From the NCBI RefSeq assembly GCF_000478825.2, contig NZ_CP007542.1, positions 806,001 to 870,000 on the forward strand: 64,000 nucleotides of DNA. Reading direction: 5' to 3'. Shown here one piece after another: positions 1-8,882 of the stretch (within the stretch, counting starts at the first letter, position 1; the number at the start of each line of letters is the position of its first letter). The translations under genes were made by a program, and so were the position numbers. Source of the stretch: Synechocystis sp. PCC 6714 (GTDB taxonomy: Bacteria > Cyanobacteriota > Cyanobacteriia > Cyanobacteriales > Microcystaceae). The notes beneath the pieces are model-generated. The model saw only the letters and a program-made list of their open reading frames with translations, was not told the origin of the DNA and ran no database searches.

Positions 1-1002
1 ATTATGCTGTCTTAGTAATCGAATTGCTTCACGATCAGTACTTGTTTTACTTCCTTTTCGTATATGCTTGAGGGTAGCTTCATCGGTATTTTCCATACCC
101 AACAAAAATCGCTCGACTCCGGCTTTATGATAAAGGTGCAAAATATCAGCATCCCGTACAATATCATCTGCTCGGGTTGAACCGATAATCGTTATGGATA
201 TATTTTCAGCAATGATTGCTTCGCAAAATTCTCGCCAAATAGTTTTATTTACCGTTGGATTTTCATCAGCCAAATTGAATAATTGCACACCATGAGTTCG
301 ATGGAGCCAAGCAATTTCTTGGGCAAATTTTTTAGGATCACGATGTCGCCAACGGGCCCAAAATCCCCTTTGTCCGCAATAGTTACACAAATGGGGGCAA
401 CCTCGGGAAAATTGGATAACTACGGCCTGTTTGCCGCCATAATAACTATATTTTTTCAAATCTACGAGTTCCCAGCCGACACGATAGGCATCAAGGTCTT
501 GAATCATGGGAGCAGGAGGCGTTTCAATGATCTGTTCGCCGCGACGGAAGGCGATACCTTCTACTCTACCTAAATCATTCTGGTTCTCAAGGGCGGCTAT
601 CAGTTTTGGCACAGTAGCTTCACCTTCGCCCCGAATAATAAAATCAATTTGGGATTCTTTGGTTAGGATGTCATGAAAATGATAAGTTGGAAAAACGCCA
701 CCATAAACAATTATCAAGCTTGGCAATCGTTTACGTAAAAGCAACGTTAGGCGGCAAACGATGGGGTGGGCGGAAGTTGACCCAGAATGCCCAATTAAAA
801 GTAATTGCGGGCAATGAGCATAAACTCGTTCTAAGATTTCATGATCCTTAAGCGGACCAAATTCAGCATCGAGGAGAGTAACATCATGACCAGCATCCAA
901 CAATGGGCCACCAATACTTAAAAGCCCCAGAGGTGGCAGTTGTTCCTTTGGGATTCGGCTACCAATGGCCGGGTGGGGTGGGTTTAAAATGAGAATCCGC
1001 AT
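1..1002 (-). CDS. BchE-like cobalamin-binding radical SAM protein, 5' part (runs off left edge)
   Basis: An open frame of 334 codons runs leftward from ATG at 1002 to the first base without a stop, so the C-terminus lies outside the window. The N-terminus (MRILILNPPHPAIGSRIP) and the segments IGGPLLDAGH, IGHSGSTSAHP and YGGVFPTYHF follow the B12-binding domain of BchE, the oxygen-independent Mg-protoporphyrin IX monomethyl ester cyclase. The radical-SAM cluster motif CPHLCNYCG (CxxxCxxC) follows at roughly residue 200, then GMENTDEATLKHIRKG. Cyanobacteria carry several BchE paralogues whose role is not clear; I know of no good evidence that they act as the main cyclase. Family membership is clear, the exact substrate is not. 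The gene faces away from its right-hand neighbours. Confidence 0.85.
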   Translation of the reverse strand, partial: MRILILNPPHPAIGSRIPKEQLPPLGLLSIGGPLLDAGHDVTLLDAEFGPLKDHEILERVYAHCPQLLLIGHSGSTSAHPIVCRLTLLLRKRLPSLIIVYGGVFPTYHFHDILTKESQIDFIIRGEGEATVPKLIAALENQNDLGRVEGIAFRRGEQIIETPPAPMIQDLDAYRVGWELVDLKKYSYYGGKQAVVIQFSRGCPHLCNYCGQRGFWARWRHRDPKKFAQEIAWLHRTHGVQLFNLADENPTVNKTIWREFCEAIIAENISITIIGSTRADDIVRDADILHLYHKAGVERFLLGMENTDEATLKHIRKGSKTSTDREAIRLLRQHN

Positions 1003-1149
1003 TATTTATTTTATTCACTTTTGTCAGTCAGGATTCAGAATAGAGGCGATCGCAAAAAAAAACAGGTATGAGCCATACTTTTCAGCAGATTTTACAAGAA
1101 AATTATGAACACCAGAACCCAAACAAAAATTATTCACGAAGGGAACCAT

Positions 1150-1323
1150 ATGGCAGAAATCGAAGTTGAGCTAACTTACACCGATCATGATTGGTCTCCC
1201 TACTTATCTCTTATAGAAGCGCAAAAACTTGATCAACTCAGGCTGACCCTGCGTAAAAATAATATTAAAACTGCTTCTCGTCTTGCTCGTATTTACCATT
1301 TGACCCCCGTTGTGGTCGCTTAA
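1150..1323 (+). CDS. Small conserved cyanobacterial protein of unknown function (57 aa)
   Basis: The frame opens at 1105, but the ATG at 1150 has an AAGGGA ribosome-binding site at a normal distance, so I prefer that start (protein begins MAEIEVELTYTDHDW). The product is short, acidic at the N-terminus and basic in the middle, with the phrases WSPYLSLIEAQKLDQLR and ARIYHLTPV. This pattern is familiar to me from unnamed small cyanobacterial proteins, some of them next to toxin-like genes, but I cannot assign a function. No membrane segment or metal site is visible. A second short frame starts at 1068 and overlaps the N-terminus in another phase; it ends around 1172 and may be a leader or noise. 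Confidence 0.55.
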   Translation: MAEIEVELTYTDHDWSPYLSLIEAQKLDQLRLTLRKNNIKTASRLARIYHLTPVVVA

Positions 1324-1352
1324 CAAAAGGTCAATTCAAATAGAGAAAAGCG

Positions 1353-1526
1353 ATGAACTACCATGGCAACAGTGAATTACAACGAAAAGGTAGGATGACG
1401 ATCGCCTTAGCGGGGTTGCAACGGAGATTATCTCAACTGATCAAAGATTTGCGCCATAGCTGTTTAAATATTCTGGCAGAAGTGGAGGCCCGCATCGATA
1501 AAATCATCTCCAAATATGAAAGCTAG
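1353..1526 (+). pseudogene. Relic fragment of mnmE (tRNA modification GTPase)
   Basis: A 57-codon frame from ATG 1353 to TAG 1526 contains about 36 residues (IALAGLQRRLSQLIKDLR followed by ILAEVEARID) that match the helical domain of MnmE just before its G domain; cyanobacterial MnmE typically reads ALAGLQGKL...ILAEIEARIDFEEDLPPLD here. The match stops abruptly after EARID, where an unrelated tail KIISKYES follows. The N-terminal formyl-THF domain and the whole GTPase domain are missing, so this is a fragment left by recombination rather than a gene. The match is from recognition of the family sequence; no alignment was run. Confidence 0.6.
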
Positions 1527-1581
1527 CTGAGCTAGGATTAATAAGCTAACTTTAGAGTGGCGTGATTAAGGGGTGCCGAGA

Positions 1582-2334
1582 ATGAGTTCAATGGCTGATA
1601 AAGTCGCAATTGTGACGGGGGCAAGTTCTGGTATTGGTCGTGCAACTGCGATCGCCTTCGGCAAGGCTGGGGCAAGCGTAGTAGTAGTGGCTCGCCGCGT
1701 AGACAAGGGAGAAGAAACCGTTAGACTCATCACAGAAGCAGGTGGCAAAGCCGTATTTGTTCAGGCAGATGTTACAAAAGCCTCTGACATTGAAGCAATG
1801 GTTCAAAAGACAGTTGAAACCTACGATCGGCTTGACTATGCATTTAATAATGCTGGTTCTGGAAGCTCTAGGAAAATTGTTGACTTATCGGAAGCAGATT
1901 GGGATTTTGAAATTAATGCCAATCTTAAATCCGTTTGGTTGTCAATGAAGTATGAAATTCCTGTGATGCAGAAATCAGGGGGAGGGGCAATCGTAAATAC
2001 GTCTTCTCAAGGCGCCCTCCTTGGCGTTGCAAATTATGGAGCTTATGGAGCAGCTAAAGCGGGAGTAATTGCCCTTTCTCGTACAGCAGCGGCCGAGTAC
2101 TCTTCTGATCGAATTCGGATCAACACCGTTAGTCCTGGCGCTGTAAAAACTGATTTGTGGGCAGGAGCACCTCCTGAAATGCTCGATCAAGTTGCGGCGG
2201 GGATTCCGTTACAACGCATTGGTGTACCAGAAGATATTGCTGAGGCCGTGGTTTGGCTTTGTTCCGATGGGGCGGCGTTTGTGACTGGGCAGAATTTAGT
2301 TATTGATGGTGGATTTACTGCTGTTCAAAGGTAG
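1582..2334 (+). CDS. Short-chain dehydrogenase/reductase (classical SDR)
   Basis: A 250-residue classical SDR with NAD(P)-binding TGASSGIG near residues 12-19, structural NNAG near residue 90, the catalytic serine in NTSSQ and the catalytic YGAYGAAK (YxxxK). The C-terminus has SPGAVKTD and ends VTGQNLVIDGGFTAV, typical of glucose-1-dehydrogenase/FabG-like oxidoreductases of broad or unknown substrate. A GTG at 1573 would add three residues, but ATG 1582 gives a standard N-terminus. The upstream intergenic DNA includes the mnmE relic. A TMEM175-type gene follows in the same direction after 49 bp, so the two may be co-transcribed. Substrate cannot be inferred. Confidence 0.85.
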   Translation: MSSMADKVAIVTGASSGIGRATAIAFGKAGASVVVVARRVDKGEETVRLITEAGGKAVFVQADVTKASDIEAMVQKTVETYDRLDYAFNNAGSGSSRKIVDLSEADWDFEINANLKSVWLSMKYEIPVMQKSGGGAIVNTSSQGALLGVANYGAYGAAKAGVIALSRTAAAEYSSDRIRINTVSPGAVKTDLWAGAPPEMLDQVAAGIPLQRIGVPEDIAEAVVWLCSDGAAFVTGQNLVIDGGFTAVQR

Positions 2335-2383
2335 CCTAATACTTTGAGAGGTATTCGTATATTCATATAGGCAAGATACAAGC

Positions 2384-3022
2384 ATGATGACACCGCTAGA
2401 TGAAAAAGAAACCGGACGAATTGAGGCCTTTAGCGATGGAGTCTTTGCAATCGCGATCACGCTACTGGTTTTGGAAATAAAAATTCCGACCCATAGCACT
2501 GTAGAAGCCTCTAGTTTAGCTTCAGCTTTGCTATCTCTCTATCCAAGTTATCTGGCATTTTTGACAAGCTTCGTCACAATTCTTGTCATGTGGGTAAATC
2601 ACCATCGAATTTTTAGTTTAGTTCGACGGAGTGACCACGCCTTTCTCTATTGGAATGGCCTATTGCTAATGTTTGTTACCTTTGTGCCATTTCCTACGGC
2701 ATTGCTGGCGGAGTATCTACTGCACCCAGAGGCGAAAATTGCTGCCGGTGTTTATGCAGGAACATTCTTAGTAATTGCCATTGTATTTGCCGGACTTTGG
2801 AAGCATGCTTCGAGGTTTGGACGGCTACTAGGCCAGGGAGCAAAACAAGAAGATATTGAGGGGATAACAAAACAATACCGTTTTGGAACACCGTTATATT
2901 CAATTGCCTTTGTACTATCATTCGTATCTGTGTGGCTAAGTGTAGGTCTGTGCGCTGTACTAGCTATATTTTTTGCGTTTCGAGGATTTTCGTTCAAACG
3001 CTTAAATGAAGACCCATATTAG
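2384..3022 (+). CDS. TMEM175/DUF1211 family membrane protein (putative K+ channel)
   Basis: A 212-residue membrane protein. The first helix carries the family signature RIEAFSDGVFAIAITLLVLEI, whose FSDGVFAIAIT segment lines the pore of TMEM175 potassium channels. Further hydrophobic stretches follow near residues 45-70, 80-110, 120-140 and 170-205, giving about six segments. Bacterial members are two-fold smaller than the animal lysosomal channel and work as tetramers. The ATG at 2384 could be replaced by the adjacent ATG at 2387. The SDR gene lies 49 bp upstream on the same strand; the downstream gene converges. Ion selectivity is inferred from the family only. Confidence 0.8.
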   Translation: MMTPLDEKETGRIEAFSDGVFAIAITLLVLEIKIPTHSTVEASSLASALLSLYPSYLAFLTSFVTILVMWVNHHRIFSLVRRSDHAFLYWNGLLLMFVTFVPFPTALLAEYLLHPEAKIAAGVYAGTFLVIAIVFAGLWKHASRFGRLLGQGAKQEDIEGITKQYRFGTPLYSIAFVLSFVSVWLSVGLCAVLAIFFAFRGFSFKRLNEDPY

Positions 3023-3242
3023 CTCTAGTCGCATTCTAGCCTAAGTCTGGGTCTGTCACAGTCGTCATGATGGATTAATTTCTTTGCAAATATGGCCAAT
3101 TCGATTAAGAGTGGGGACAGTATGACGGGCTCAAATACTTTTGGCAAAGGAATTATAGAAGATATCGTCATCTCAATCTTATTGCAAGCAATTATACATC
3201 GAATATACATCGAAAAAATGGGGAGAGCTGTAAGCTTTGAGA

Positions 3243-5843
3243 TTAATTAATGGCATCGGCGGATATTTTGATAACAGTTTCTAGCTTGGCAAGGCGACTT
3301 TGAAGATCTTGGTTTTCCTGTTGTAATTTCTCCAAGCCCGTTTGTAGATCTTTGATTTTTTCGTCACTGCCAATTTTGCCTTGGACCTTTTTCACCGCTT
3401 CTTCCGCCATGCGCCGTACCCGACCATCGGGGGTTTGGTTAGCCAAATTCTGCAAAATACCGATCGCCTTGGGGGTTTCCATCTGGCCGAGGGCGGAGGT
3501 GACTGAGACTTGGGTCAGGAAAAATTCTTCCCGGGCGATCGCCTTTAGTTGCTCCAGAATTTCCGTCAGCTTTTCCGGAGATTGACCAACGGAAACGGCC
3601 CCTAAAGCTCGAATGGAAGCGAGTCTCAGAGGTTGGGGCACACCATTGGCGGTGTAGGTCAAAATGTTATCCACTGCTTTGGGGGAAGTGGTCAATTGAC
3701 TCAGACCGGCGATCGCCCCACAACGGACCACTTCATTCCAACCGGCGCGGGTTTGCAAAACGGTGGTTAATTGTTCAATAATTTCCAGTTCTTTTTCCTT
3801 GAGCAGACCGGAGCCAAACCCACCGAGGCTAGTGGCCGCCGCTGCTTCAGCGTAGTAACTCGCTTCTCCCTGGGCAAGGCAATTTTTAATTGCTTGGTAA
3901 CTCGCTTCAGTTTTAATTTTAGCTAACGCGGCAATAATTGCCCGCCGCACCTTGGGATGGTCATTTTTGTCTAAACCCGTGATTAATGCCACCCCCGCTT
4001 GTTCTAGGTTAATTCCGGCTAATTGTTCGGTAATTTCTACCCGCACGCCCCAGAAAGGCTCTTTTTGTAATCTTTCGCCTAGAAATTCCACCGCTTCCAA
4101 ACCGCCTTGTTTGCCAATGGCGATCGCCGCTTGAATGCGGGAGATGGGATCGGGATCATGGATGCATTGCGCTTTTAACTCCGTTAAAGGATAGGCTAAT
4201 TCCATGGTTTTGAGAAAATTATTACCCTGGTCAAAGCTAATAAAATCTGGCTTGCGAGTTAAAGGAAAATAAAAAACCTGCTCCCGTTCTTTAAGTTGCA
4301 AAGGAATGATTTGATTGGTAATCTTTTCTCCGTCTAAAAAATTAAAGGCTACGGGGATTTTTAAGTTAAATAAATCTTTGTGGTCACTATCGGCTTTTGC
4401 TTGGGTTTGGGTCACAGTTAACTTGGCTAATTTATTGTCATTATCCCAACTGTAACTAACCTTAAATTCGGGATGGCCACCCCGGAAAACATACTGATCA
4501 AAGAGCCAAAGTAAATTGAACCCAGTGGCCTTTTCAATAGCCCGTAGTAAATCAATGGTTTCCACCGTGCCGTGGGCATGGTCGTTAACAAAGGTGTGGA
4601 CAGCTTTAAAAAATAGCTCATCCCCCAATACGGCCCGGATCATGTGGTAAACACAGGCTCCTTTTTCGTACAAATGGCGATCGTAAAGTTCGATGGCTTC
4701 CCGGTAAATATGGGTAACAATGGGACGGCGGTAACGGGAACTATCCTCTGCCAAGTAGTTACGGGCTTCTCCCAACAGGTAATACGCCGCTTCATCCTGG
4801 CCATATTCGTGGTCTGTCCACAAAACTTCAGCATAGGAAGCCATACCTTCCTTGAGCCAAGCATGGGACCAATGTTTAATAACAACTAAATCCCCAAACC
4901 ATTGGTGGGCCAATTCATGGGCCACTAAACTTTCCGTATTGCGGTTATCTAATGCCGCCCGTTCATCAAGTAAACACCGATCCATTAACAAGGTGGTGGA
5001 AGTGTTTTCCATGCCTCCGAAAATAAAGTCTGCTACACAGACTTGGTCATAGTTGGGATAGGGATAGGGGTAGCCGAAAGCCTGATTAAAAAACTCGATC
5101 ATACGAGGAGTTTTGTCCATGCTCCTCTGCCCATCCGCTTCCCGACCTTTTTCGACGTAGTAGCGCACCGGAATATCGCCATAATGATCTGTTATTTCGG
5201 CAAAATCCCCGATCGCCAAGGTCATCAAATAGGTAGGGTGAATTTCGGTTTGGGACCAATGGAAAATTTGTTCCGAGCCCAGATCTTTTTGCTCAATTAA
5301 ACTGCCGTTGGAGATGACTCGGTAGGGTTTTGCCACCTGTACCCGAATTTCCGATGTGGCCAATTGCCCCGGATAGTCAAAACAGGGGAACCAGTAACGG
5401 GAATCCTCATCCTCCCCCTGGGTCCAGACTTGCACTGGCTTATCGGGATAATGGCGATCGGGCTGGATAAAATAGATGCCCCGGCGGGGATTTTTCAATT
5501 GGTATTGAATTTCTAGGGTTACCGGTGCTGTGCCCAGGGGTTGCAATAGGTTAATGGTTAACTTTTCCCCGTCCTGATTAAAACTCTGACTTACCCCTTT
5601 AATTAAGACCCAGGCAATTTTCAAATCCACCGCATCCAACACCAATTGTTCAATGCCAGGGCGCACGGGGGTGAGGGTAAGACGACAGACCCCCTGAAGA
5701 TGCCGTTCTTCAAGATTGATTTTCAAGTCCAAAAAAATATGATTGACCTGCCCCGGGCGATCGGGGTTGTAGTGGGGCTTAGCACCGGGCAATTCAAAAC
5801 TTTTCCGTTGGTTGGACTCGGTATCAAAGGTTAAAAACGACAT
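3243..5843 (-). CDS. pepN: M1-family metallo-aminopeptidase with C-terminal HEAT repeats
   Basis: An 866-residue M1 aminopeptidase. The exopeptidase substrate-binding motif GGMENTST and the zinc site VAHELAHQWFGD (HExxH), with the third ligand glutamate in LKEGMASYAE, are all intact. The N-terminal beta domain covers about residues 1-210, the catalytic domain 210-460. The C-terminal 330 residues are helical, with HEAT-like units (RIQAAIAIGKQGGLEAVEFL, VRRAIIAALAKI) and a final coiled coil with a Q/L-rich heptad pattern. No signal peptide is visible, so a cytosolic role in peptide turnover is likely. It lies 183 bp upstream (leftward) of gap2's terminator region; both read leftward but a terminator separates them. 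Confidence 0.9.
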   Translation of the reverse strand: MSFLTFDTESNQRKSFELPGAKPHYNPDRPGQVNHIFLDLKINLEERHLQGVCRLTLTPVRPGIEQLVLDAVDLKIAWVLIKGVSQSFNQDGEKLTINLLQPLGTAPVTLEIQYQLKNPRRGIYFIQPDRHYPDKPVQVWTQGEDEDSRYWFPCFDYPGQLATSEIRVQVAKPYRVISNGSLIEQKDLGSEQIFHWSQTEIHPTYLMTLAIGDFAEITDHYGDIPVRYYVEKGREADGQRSMDKTPRMIEFFNQAFGYPYPYPNYDQVCVADFIFGGMENTSTTLLMDRCLLDERAALDNRNTESLVAHELAHQWFGDLVVIKHWSHAWLKEGMASYAEVLWTDHEYGQDEAAYYLLGEARNYLAEDSSRYRRPIVTHIYREAIELYDRHLYEKGACVYHMIRAVLGDELFFKAVHTFVNDHAHGTVETIDLLRAIEKATGFNLLWLFDQYVFRGGHPEFKVSYSWDNDNKLAKLTVTQTQAKADSDHKDLFNLKIPVAFNFLDGEKITNQIIPLQLKEREQVFYFPLTRKPDFISFDQGNNFLKTMELAYPLTELKAQCIHDPDPISRIQAAIAIGKQGGLEAVEFLGERLQKEPFWGVRVEITEQLAGINLEQAGVALITGLDKNDHPKVRRAIIAALAKIKTEASYQAIKNCLAQGEASYYAEAAAATSLGGFGSGLLKEKELEIIEQLTTVLQTRAGWNEVVRCGAIAGLSQLTTSPKAVDNILTYTANGVPQPLRLASIRALGAVSVGQSPEKLTEILEQLKAIAREEFFLTQVSVTSALGQMETPKAIGILQNLANQTPDGRVRRMAEEAVKKVQGKIGSDEKIKDLQTGLEKLQQENQDLQSRLAKLETVIKISADAIN

Positions 5844-5940
5844 GGGGTAAGTTTTGCCGGGTTGAGGAAAGGGTACTTTTCAAACCATAACCCTGAAAGT
5901 CTTTCCCTGACAAGCATGGAGACAAAATGGGCATAAACAA

Positions 5941-5969
5941 GAAAAATCCCCCTAGGGCAAGGAGGATTG
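5941..5969 (-). terminator. Rho-independent terminator of gap2
   Basis: Read leftward, an 8-bp stem AATCCTCC/GGGGGATT with one wobble pair and a short loop is followed by a run of T residues. It sits about 57 bp past the gap2 stop codon and upstream of the aminopeptidase gene, so it separates the two transcripts. Confidence 0.6.
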
Positions 5970-6025
5970 AGTAAAACTATGGGTTTATTATTTAGTCAAT
6001 TGTTACTGTTCGATGAGCCCAGAAC

Positions 6026-7039
6026 TTACTTCCAATTTTTAGCCACAATTTCAGCCAAGTCTACCACCCGTTGGGAATAGCCCCATTCGTTGTCGTACCA
6101 AGCAATGACTTTCACCATGTCACCTCCCATTACCATGGTCAGACTACCATCCACAGTGGAGGAACAGTCTGTACCCCGGAAGTCGCTGGAAACCAATTCC
6201 AAATCAGTGTAGTCCAAAATTCCCTTGAGGCTAGTGGCCGCGGCTTCCTTGAGCACCCCGTTAACCTGTTCGGCAATGGTGTTTTTCTCCACTTGCACCA
6301 CCAAGTCCACCACGGAAACGTTGGGGGTGGGAACCCGCAGGGCAATACCGTTCAATTTGCCTTGGAGTTCGGGGATAACGAGGGCGACCGCTTTGGCTGC
6401 ACCGGTGGAGGTGGGCACGATATTGACAGCGGCGGCCCGGGCCCGGCGTAGATCCCGGTGGCTAGCATCGAGAATCCGTTGGTCCCCGGTGTAGCTGTGG
6501 GTGGTGGTCATGGTCCCTTTGATGATGCCAAAATTATCGTTGATTACCTTGGCGATCGGGGCAAGGCAGTTGGTAGTACAGCTAGCGTTGCTAATTACTT
6601 GATATTCTTCGTGTTTGTATTCATGGGCGTTGACCCCTACTACATAGGTGCCAATGTTGGGGCCTTTACCAGGGGCGGTGATTAAAACTTTCTTGGCCCC
6701 AGCTTGGACATGTTTGGTGGCTCCTTCGTTGGTAACAAAAACGCCGGTAGCTTCGATGACTAGGTCTACGTTCCACTCCGCCCAGGGCAAATTGAGGGGA
6801 TTACGGTCAGAAACACACTTGATGGTTTTGCCATTGACGGTAATGGAGTTATCGTCGGCGCTGATGTCCGCGTCCAACTTGCCCAGCATGGAGTCGTAGC
6901 GCAAAAGGTGAGCATTGGTTCTAGGATCAGAGGTGTCGTTGATGCCGACTACTTCCAACTGGCTATCGGTGCGCCCCAACCAGCAACGGAGAAAATTGCG
7001 TCCGATCCGTCCAAATCCGTTAATTGCTACTCTAGTCAC
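6026..7039 (-). CDS. gap2: NAD(P)-dependent glyceraldehyde-3-phosphate dehydrogenase, Calvin-cycle type
   Basis: A 337-residue GAPDH that reduces 1,3-bisphosphoglycerate in the Calvin cycle and gluconeogenesis. Visible are the Rossmann motif NGFGRIGR, the catalytic cysteine in [10 protein letters not shown] and the C-terminal WYDNEWGYS. Two features mark the NADP-accepting GapB/Gap2 class: NDT after the second beta strand (Thr at about position 33) and [12 protein letters not shown] (Ser at about position 188), where NAD-only enzymes have Leu and Pro. No CP12-like or GapB C-terminal extension is present, as expected for cyanobacteria. It is divergent from murC across a 255-bp promoter region and followed by its own terminator. 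Confidence 0.95.
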   Translation of the reverse strand: MTRVAINGFGRIGRNFLRCWLGRTDSQLEVVGINDTSDPRTNAHLLRYDSMLGKLDADISADDNSITVNGKTIKCVSDRNPLNLPWAEWNVDLVIEATGVFVTNEGATKHVQAGAKKVLITAPGKGPNIGTYVVGVNAHEYKHEEYQVISNASCTTNCLAPIAKVINDNFGIIKGTMTTTHSYTGDQRILDASHRDLRRARAAAVNIVPTSTGAAKAVALVIPELQGKLNGIALRVPTPNVSVVDLVVQVEKNTIAEQVNGVLKEAAATSLKGILDYTDLELVSSDFRGTDCSSTVDGSLTMVMGGDMVKVIAWYDNEWGYSQRVVDLAEIVAKNWK

Positions 7040-7227
7040 GTTCGTCTTGCCCTCTCTGTTTTAGCTCAGTACATTTAAGGATTATTAATGACACCAATCA
7101 TATCCTATTGCCTGAACACTTAGATCCCGAATTTAAAAGGCGGGGTGGGGAATCTTTTTGCCTATCTCTACGTCCCCATTTACCGTCAACTCTAGGTTTC
7201 ATCTATGCCTGGAGGGGTAGTTTTTGC

Positions 7228-7233
7228 TATGAT
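7228..7233 (+). promoter_or_regulatory. Candidate -10 box upstream of murC
   Basis: TATGAT about 60 bp before the murC start fits a sigma-70 -10 element. No convincing -35 box lies at the usual distance, so the call is weak. Confidence 0.2.
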
Positions 7234-7294
7234 GTCGCTCAATTACAGGTGCGGTGAACCGGCAGGTGATTGTAGACGTTAACATTTCTGGCTT

Positions 7295-8812
7295 GTGAGG
7301 AGCGTTGCTGTGGGTGCTGTGGATTTTAGTGGTCGTCCTTTCCATTTCCTGGGAATTGGGGGCATTGGTATGTCGGCTTTAGCCTACGTCCTCGCAAAAC
7401 GCCATTTACCTGTGTCGGGTTCCGATCTGCGCCGCAGCCACATTACCGATCGCCTGGAGTCGGTGGGGGCAAAAATTTTCCAAGAGCAGGTGCCAGAAAA
7501 TCTAGAGTATTTCCAGTCCCTCCAAGTCAGTCCGGCGGTAGCTGTGTCCACGGGGTCCCCTGGTCTGGGATTAACCCTCGAGCAAATTGCAGAGTCCGCC
7601 AGCAATGGAGTGAATAGCAACGGCCATTACCAAACCCATTGTTTACCCCAGGTAGTCTGCTCCACGGCCATCAATGAAGGTAATTTGGAATACCAAGGGG
7701 CGATCGCCAGGAATTGTCCTATCTATCATCGCTCCGACATTTTGGCAGCTTTGATTGGTGAGTCCCGGGGCATTGGGGTGGCGGGTACCCATGGCAAAAC
7801 CACCACTAGCAGTTTAATTGGCTACGTTTTAAAAGAGGCTGGTTTGGACCCCACCATTGTGGTAGGAGGGGAGGTGGATGCTTGGCAAGGCAATGCCTAT
7901 CTTGGTTCGGGGGAATACTTGGTGGCGGAAGTGGACGAGTCCGACGGCTCTTTGACTAAGCATTATCCTGAAATTGGCATTGTCACCAACATCGAGTTGG
8001 ACCATCCTGACCATTACGCTACTCTGGCGGACGTAGTGGAAATTTTCCGCAGTTTTGAGTCCCATTGCCAAACGCTCATTGGTTGCCTGGACTGCGGGGT
8101 GGTGCGGCAACATCTTTCCCCTACCATCACCTACAGTTTGGAAAATCGCCCCGGGGCGGACTACCAAGCCCGACAAATTTATCGCCAGGCCCATGGCAAT
8201 GAGGTAGAAGTATGGGAGCGGGGAGTTTGTTTGGGCACCATGACTGTTACTTTGCCCGGTGACCATAACATTAGTAATGCCTTGGCCGCCGTGGCGGTGG
8301 GTCGTTTGCTGGGTTTGGATTTCCCCGTTATTGCCAAGGCGATCGCCAACTTTAATGGAGCCAAACGCCGCTTTGAGTGCAAGGGCTACTGTAACGGCAT
8401 TACCTTCATTGATGACTATGCTCATCACCCCAGTGAACTACTGGCAACCCTGGCCGCCGCTCGCCAAAAGGTAGCCCATGGCAAATATCAGCGGGTGGTG
8501 GCTATTTTTCAACCCCATCGCTACAGCCGCACCCACACCTTTTTGGCGGAATTTGCCACTGCCTTTAAAGATGCAGACCTAGTGGTTTTAACGGACATTT
8601 ATAGTGCGGGTGAGCAAAATCCCCACAATATTAAAGGAGAAGATTTAGCTAAAGCGGTGGGCCAACACCATGGCCATGTGGTTTACCAGCCCCAATTAAC
8701 GGAATTGCAAGAATTTTTACCGAAGATTTTACAAAGCGGTGACTTGGCCCTGTTTTTGGGAGCCGGCAACCTCAATCAACAAATTGGCCCTGTGCTGGCG
8801 GCCTGTGCCTAG
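7295..8812 (+). CDS. murC: UDP-N-acetylmuramate--L-alanine ligase
   Basis: A 505-residue Mur ligase that adds L-alanine to UDP-MurNAc, the first amino-acid step of peptidoglycan synthesis. It shows the N-terminal nucleotide motif GIGGIGMSALA, the ATP-binding GVAGTHGKTTTSS, the carbamylated-lysine region VAEVDESDGSL, NIELDHPDHY, and the C-terminal FQPHRYSRT. The frame opens at GTG 7295, but a second in-frame GTG at 7310 is preceded by GAGGAG at good spacing and would give a 500-residue protein; I keep the longer call but consider 7310 at least as likely. murB follows 70 bp downstream on the same strand, which makes a murCB operon. Confidence 0.95.
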   Translation: MRSVAVGAVDFSGRPFHFLGIGGIGMSALAYVLAKRHLPVSGSDLRRSHITDRLESVGAKIFQEQVPENLEYFQSLQVSPAVAVSTGSPGLGLTLEQIAESASNGVNSNGHYQTHCLPQVVCSTAINEGNLEYQGAIARNCPIYHRSDILAALIGESRGIGVAGTHGKTTTSSLIGYVLKEAGLDPTIVVGGEVDAWQGNAYLGSGEYLVAEVDESDGSLTKHYPEIGIVTNIELDHPDHYATLADVVEIFRSFESHCQTLIGCLDCGVVRQHLSPTITYSLENRPGADYQARQIYRQAHGNEVEVWERGVCLGTMTVTLPGDHNISNALAAVAVGRLLGLDFPVIAKAIANFNGAKRRFECKGYCNGITFIDDYAHHPSELLATLAAARQKVAHGKYQRVVAIFQPHRYSRTHTFLAEFATAFKDADLVVLTDIYSAGEQNPHNIKGEDLAKAVGQHHGHVVYQPQLTELQEFLPKILQSGDLALFLGAGNLNQQIGPVLAACA

Positions 8813-8882
8813 GCTGGACAGGCTAATCTAGGGTCAACTGTGATTGTTTTTCCTTGTTCCGCTAATTTTCCGCACTACCGCC

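Noticed and set aside
283-573. 96-codon plus-strand frame at the left edge
   Set aside because: Lies antisense to the BchE-like gene, whose B12 and radical-SAM motifs are clear.
3091-3249. About 52-codon plus-strand frame (MANSIKSGDSMTGSN...) after the TMEM175-type gene
   Set aside because: Overlaps the aminopeptidase stop, has no ribosome-binding site and no known similarity; too weak to list as a gene.
7829-8428. 199-codon minus-strand frame inside murC
   Set aside because: Antisense shadow; murC motifs cover the same bases on the plus strand.
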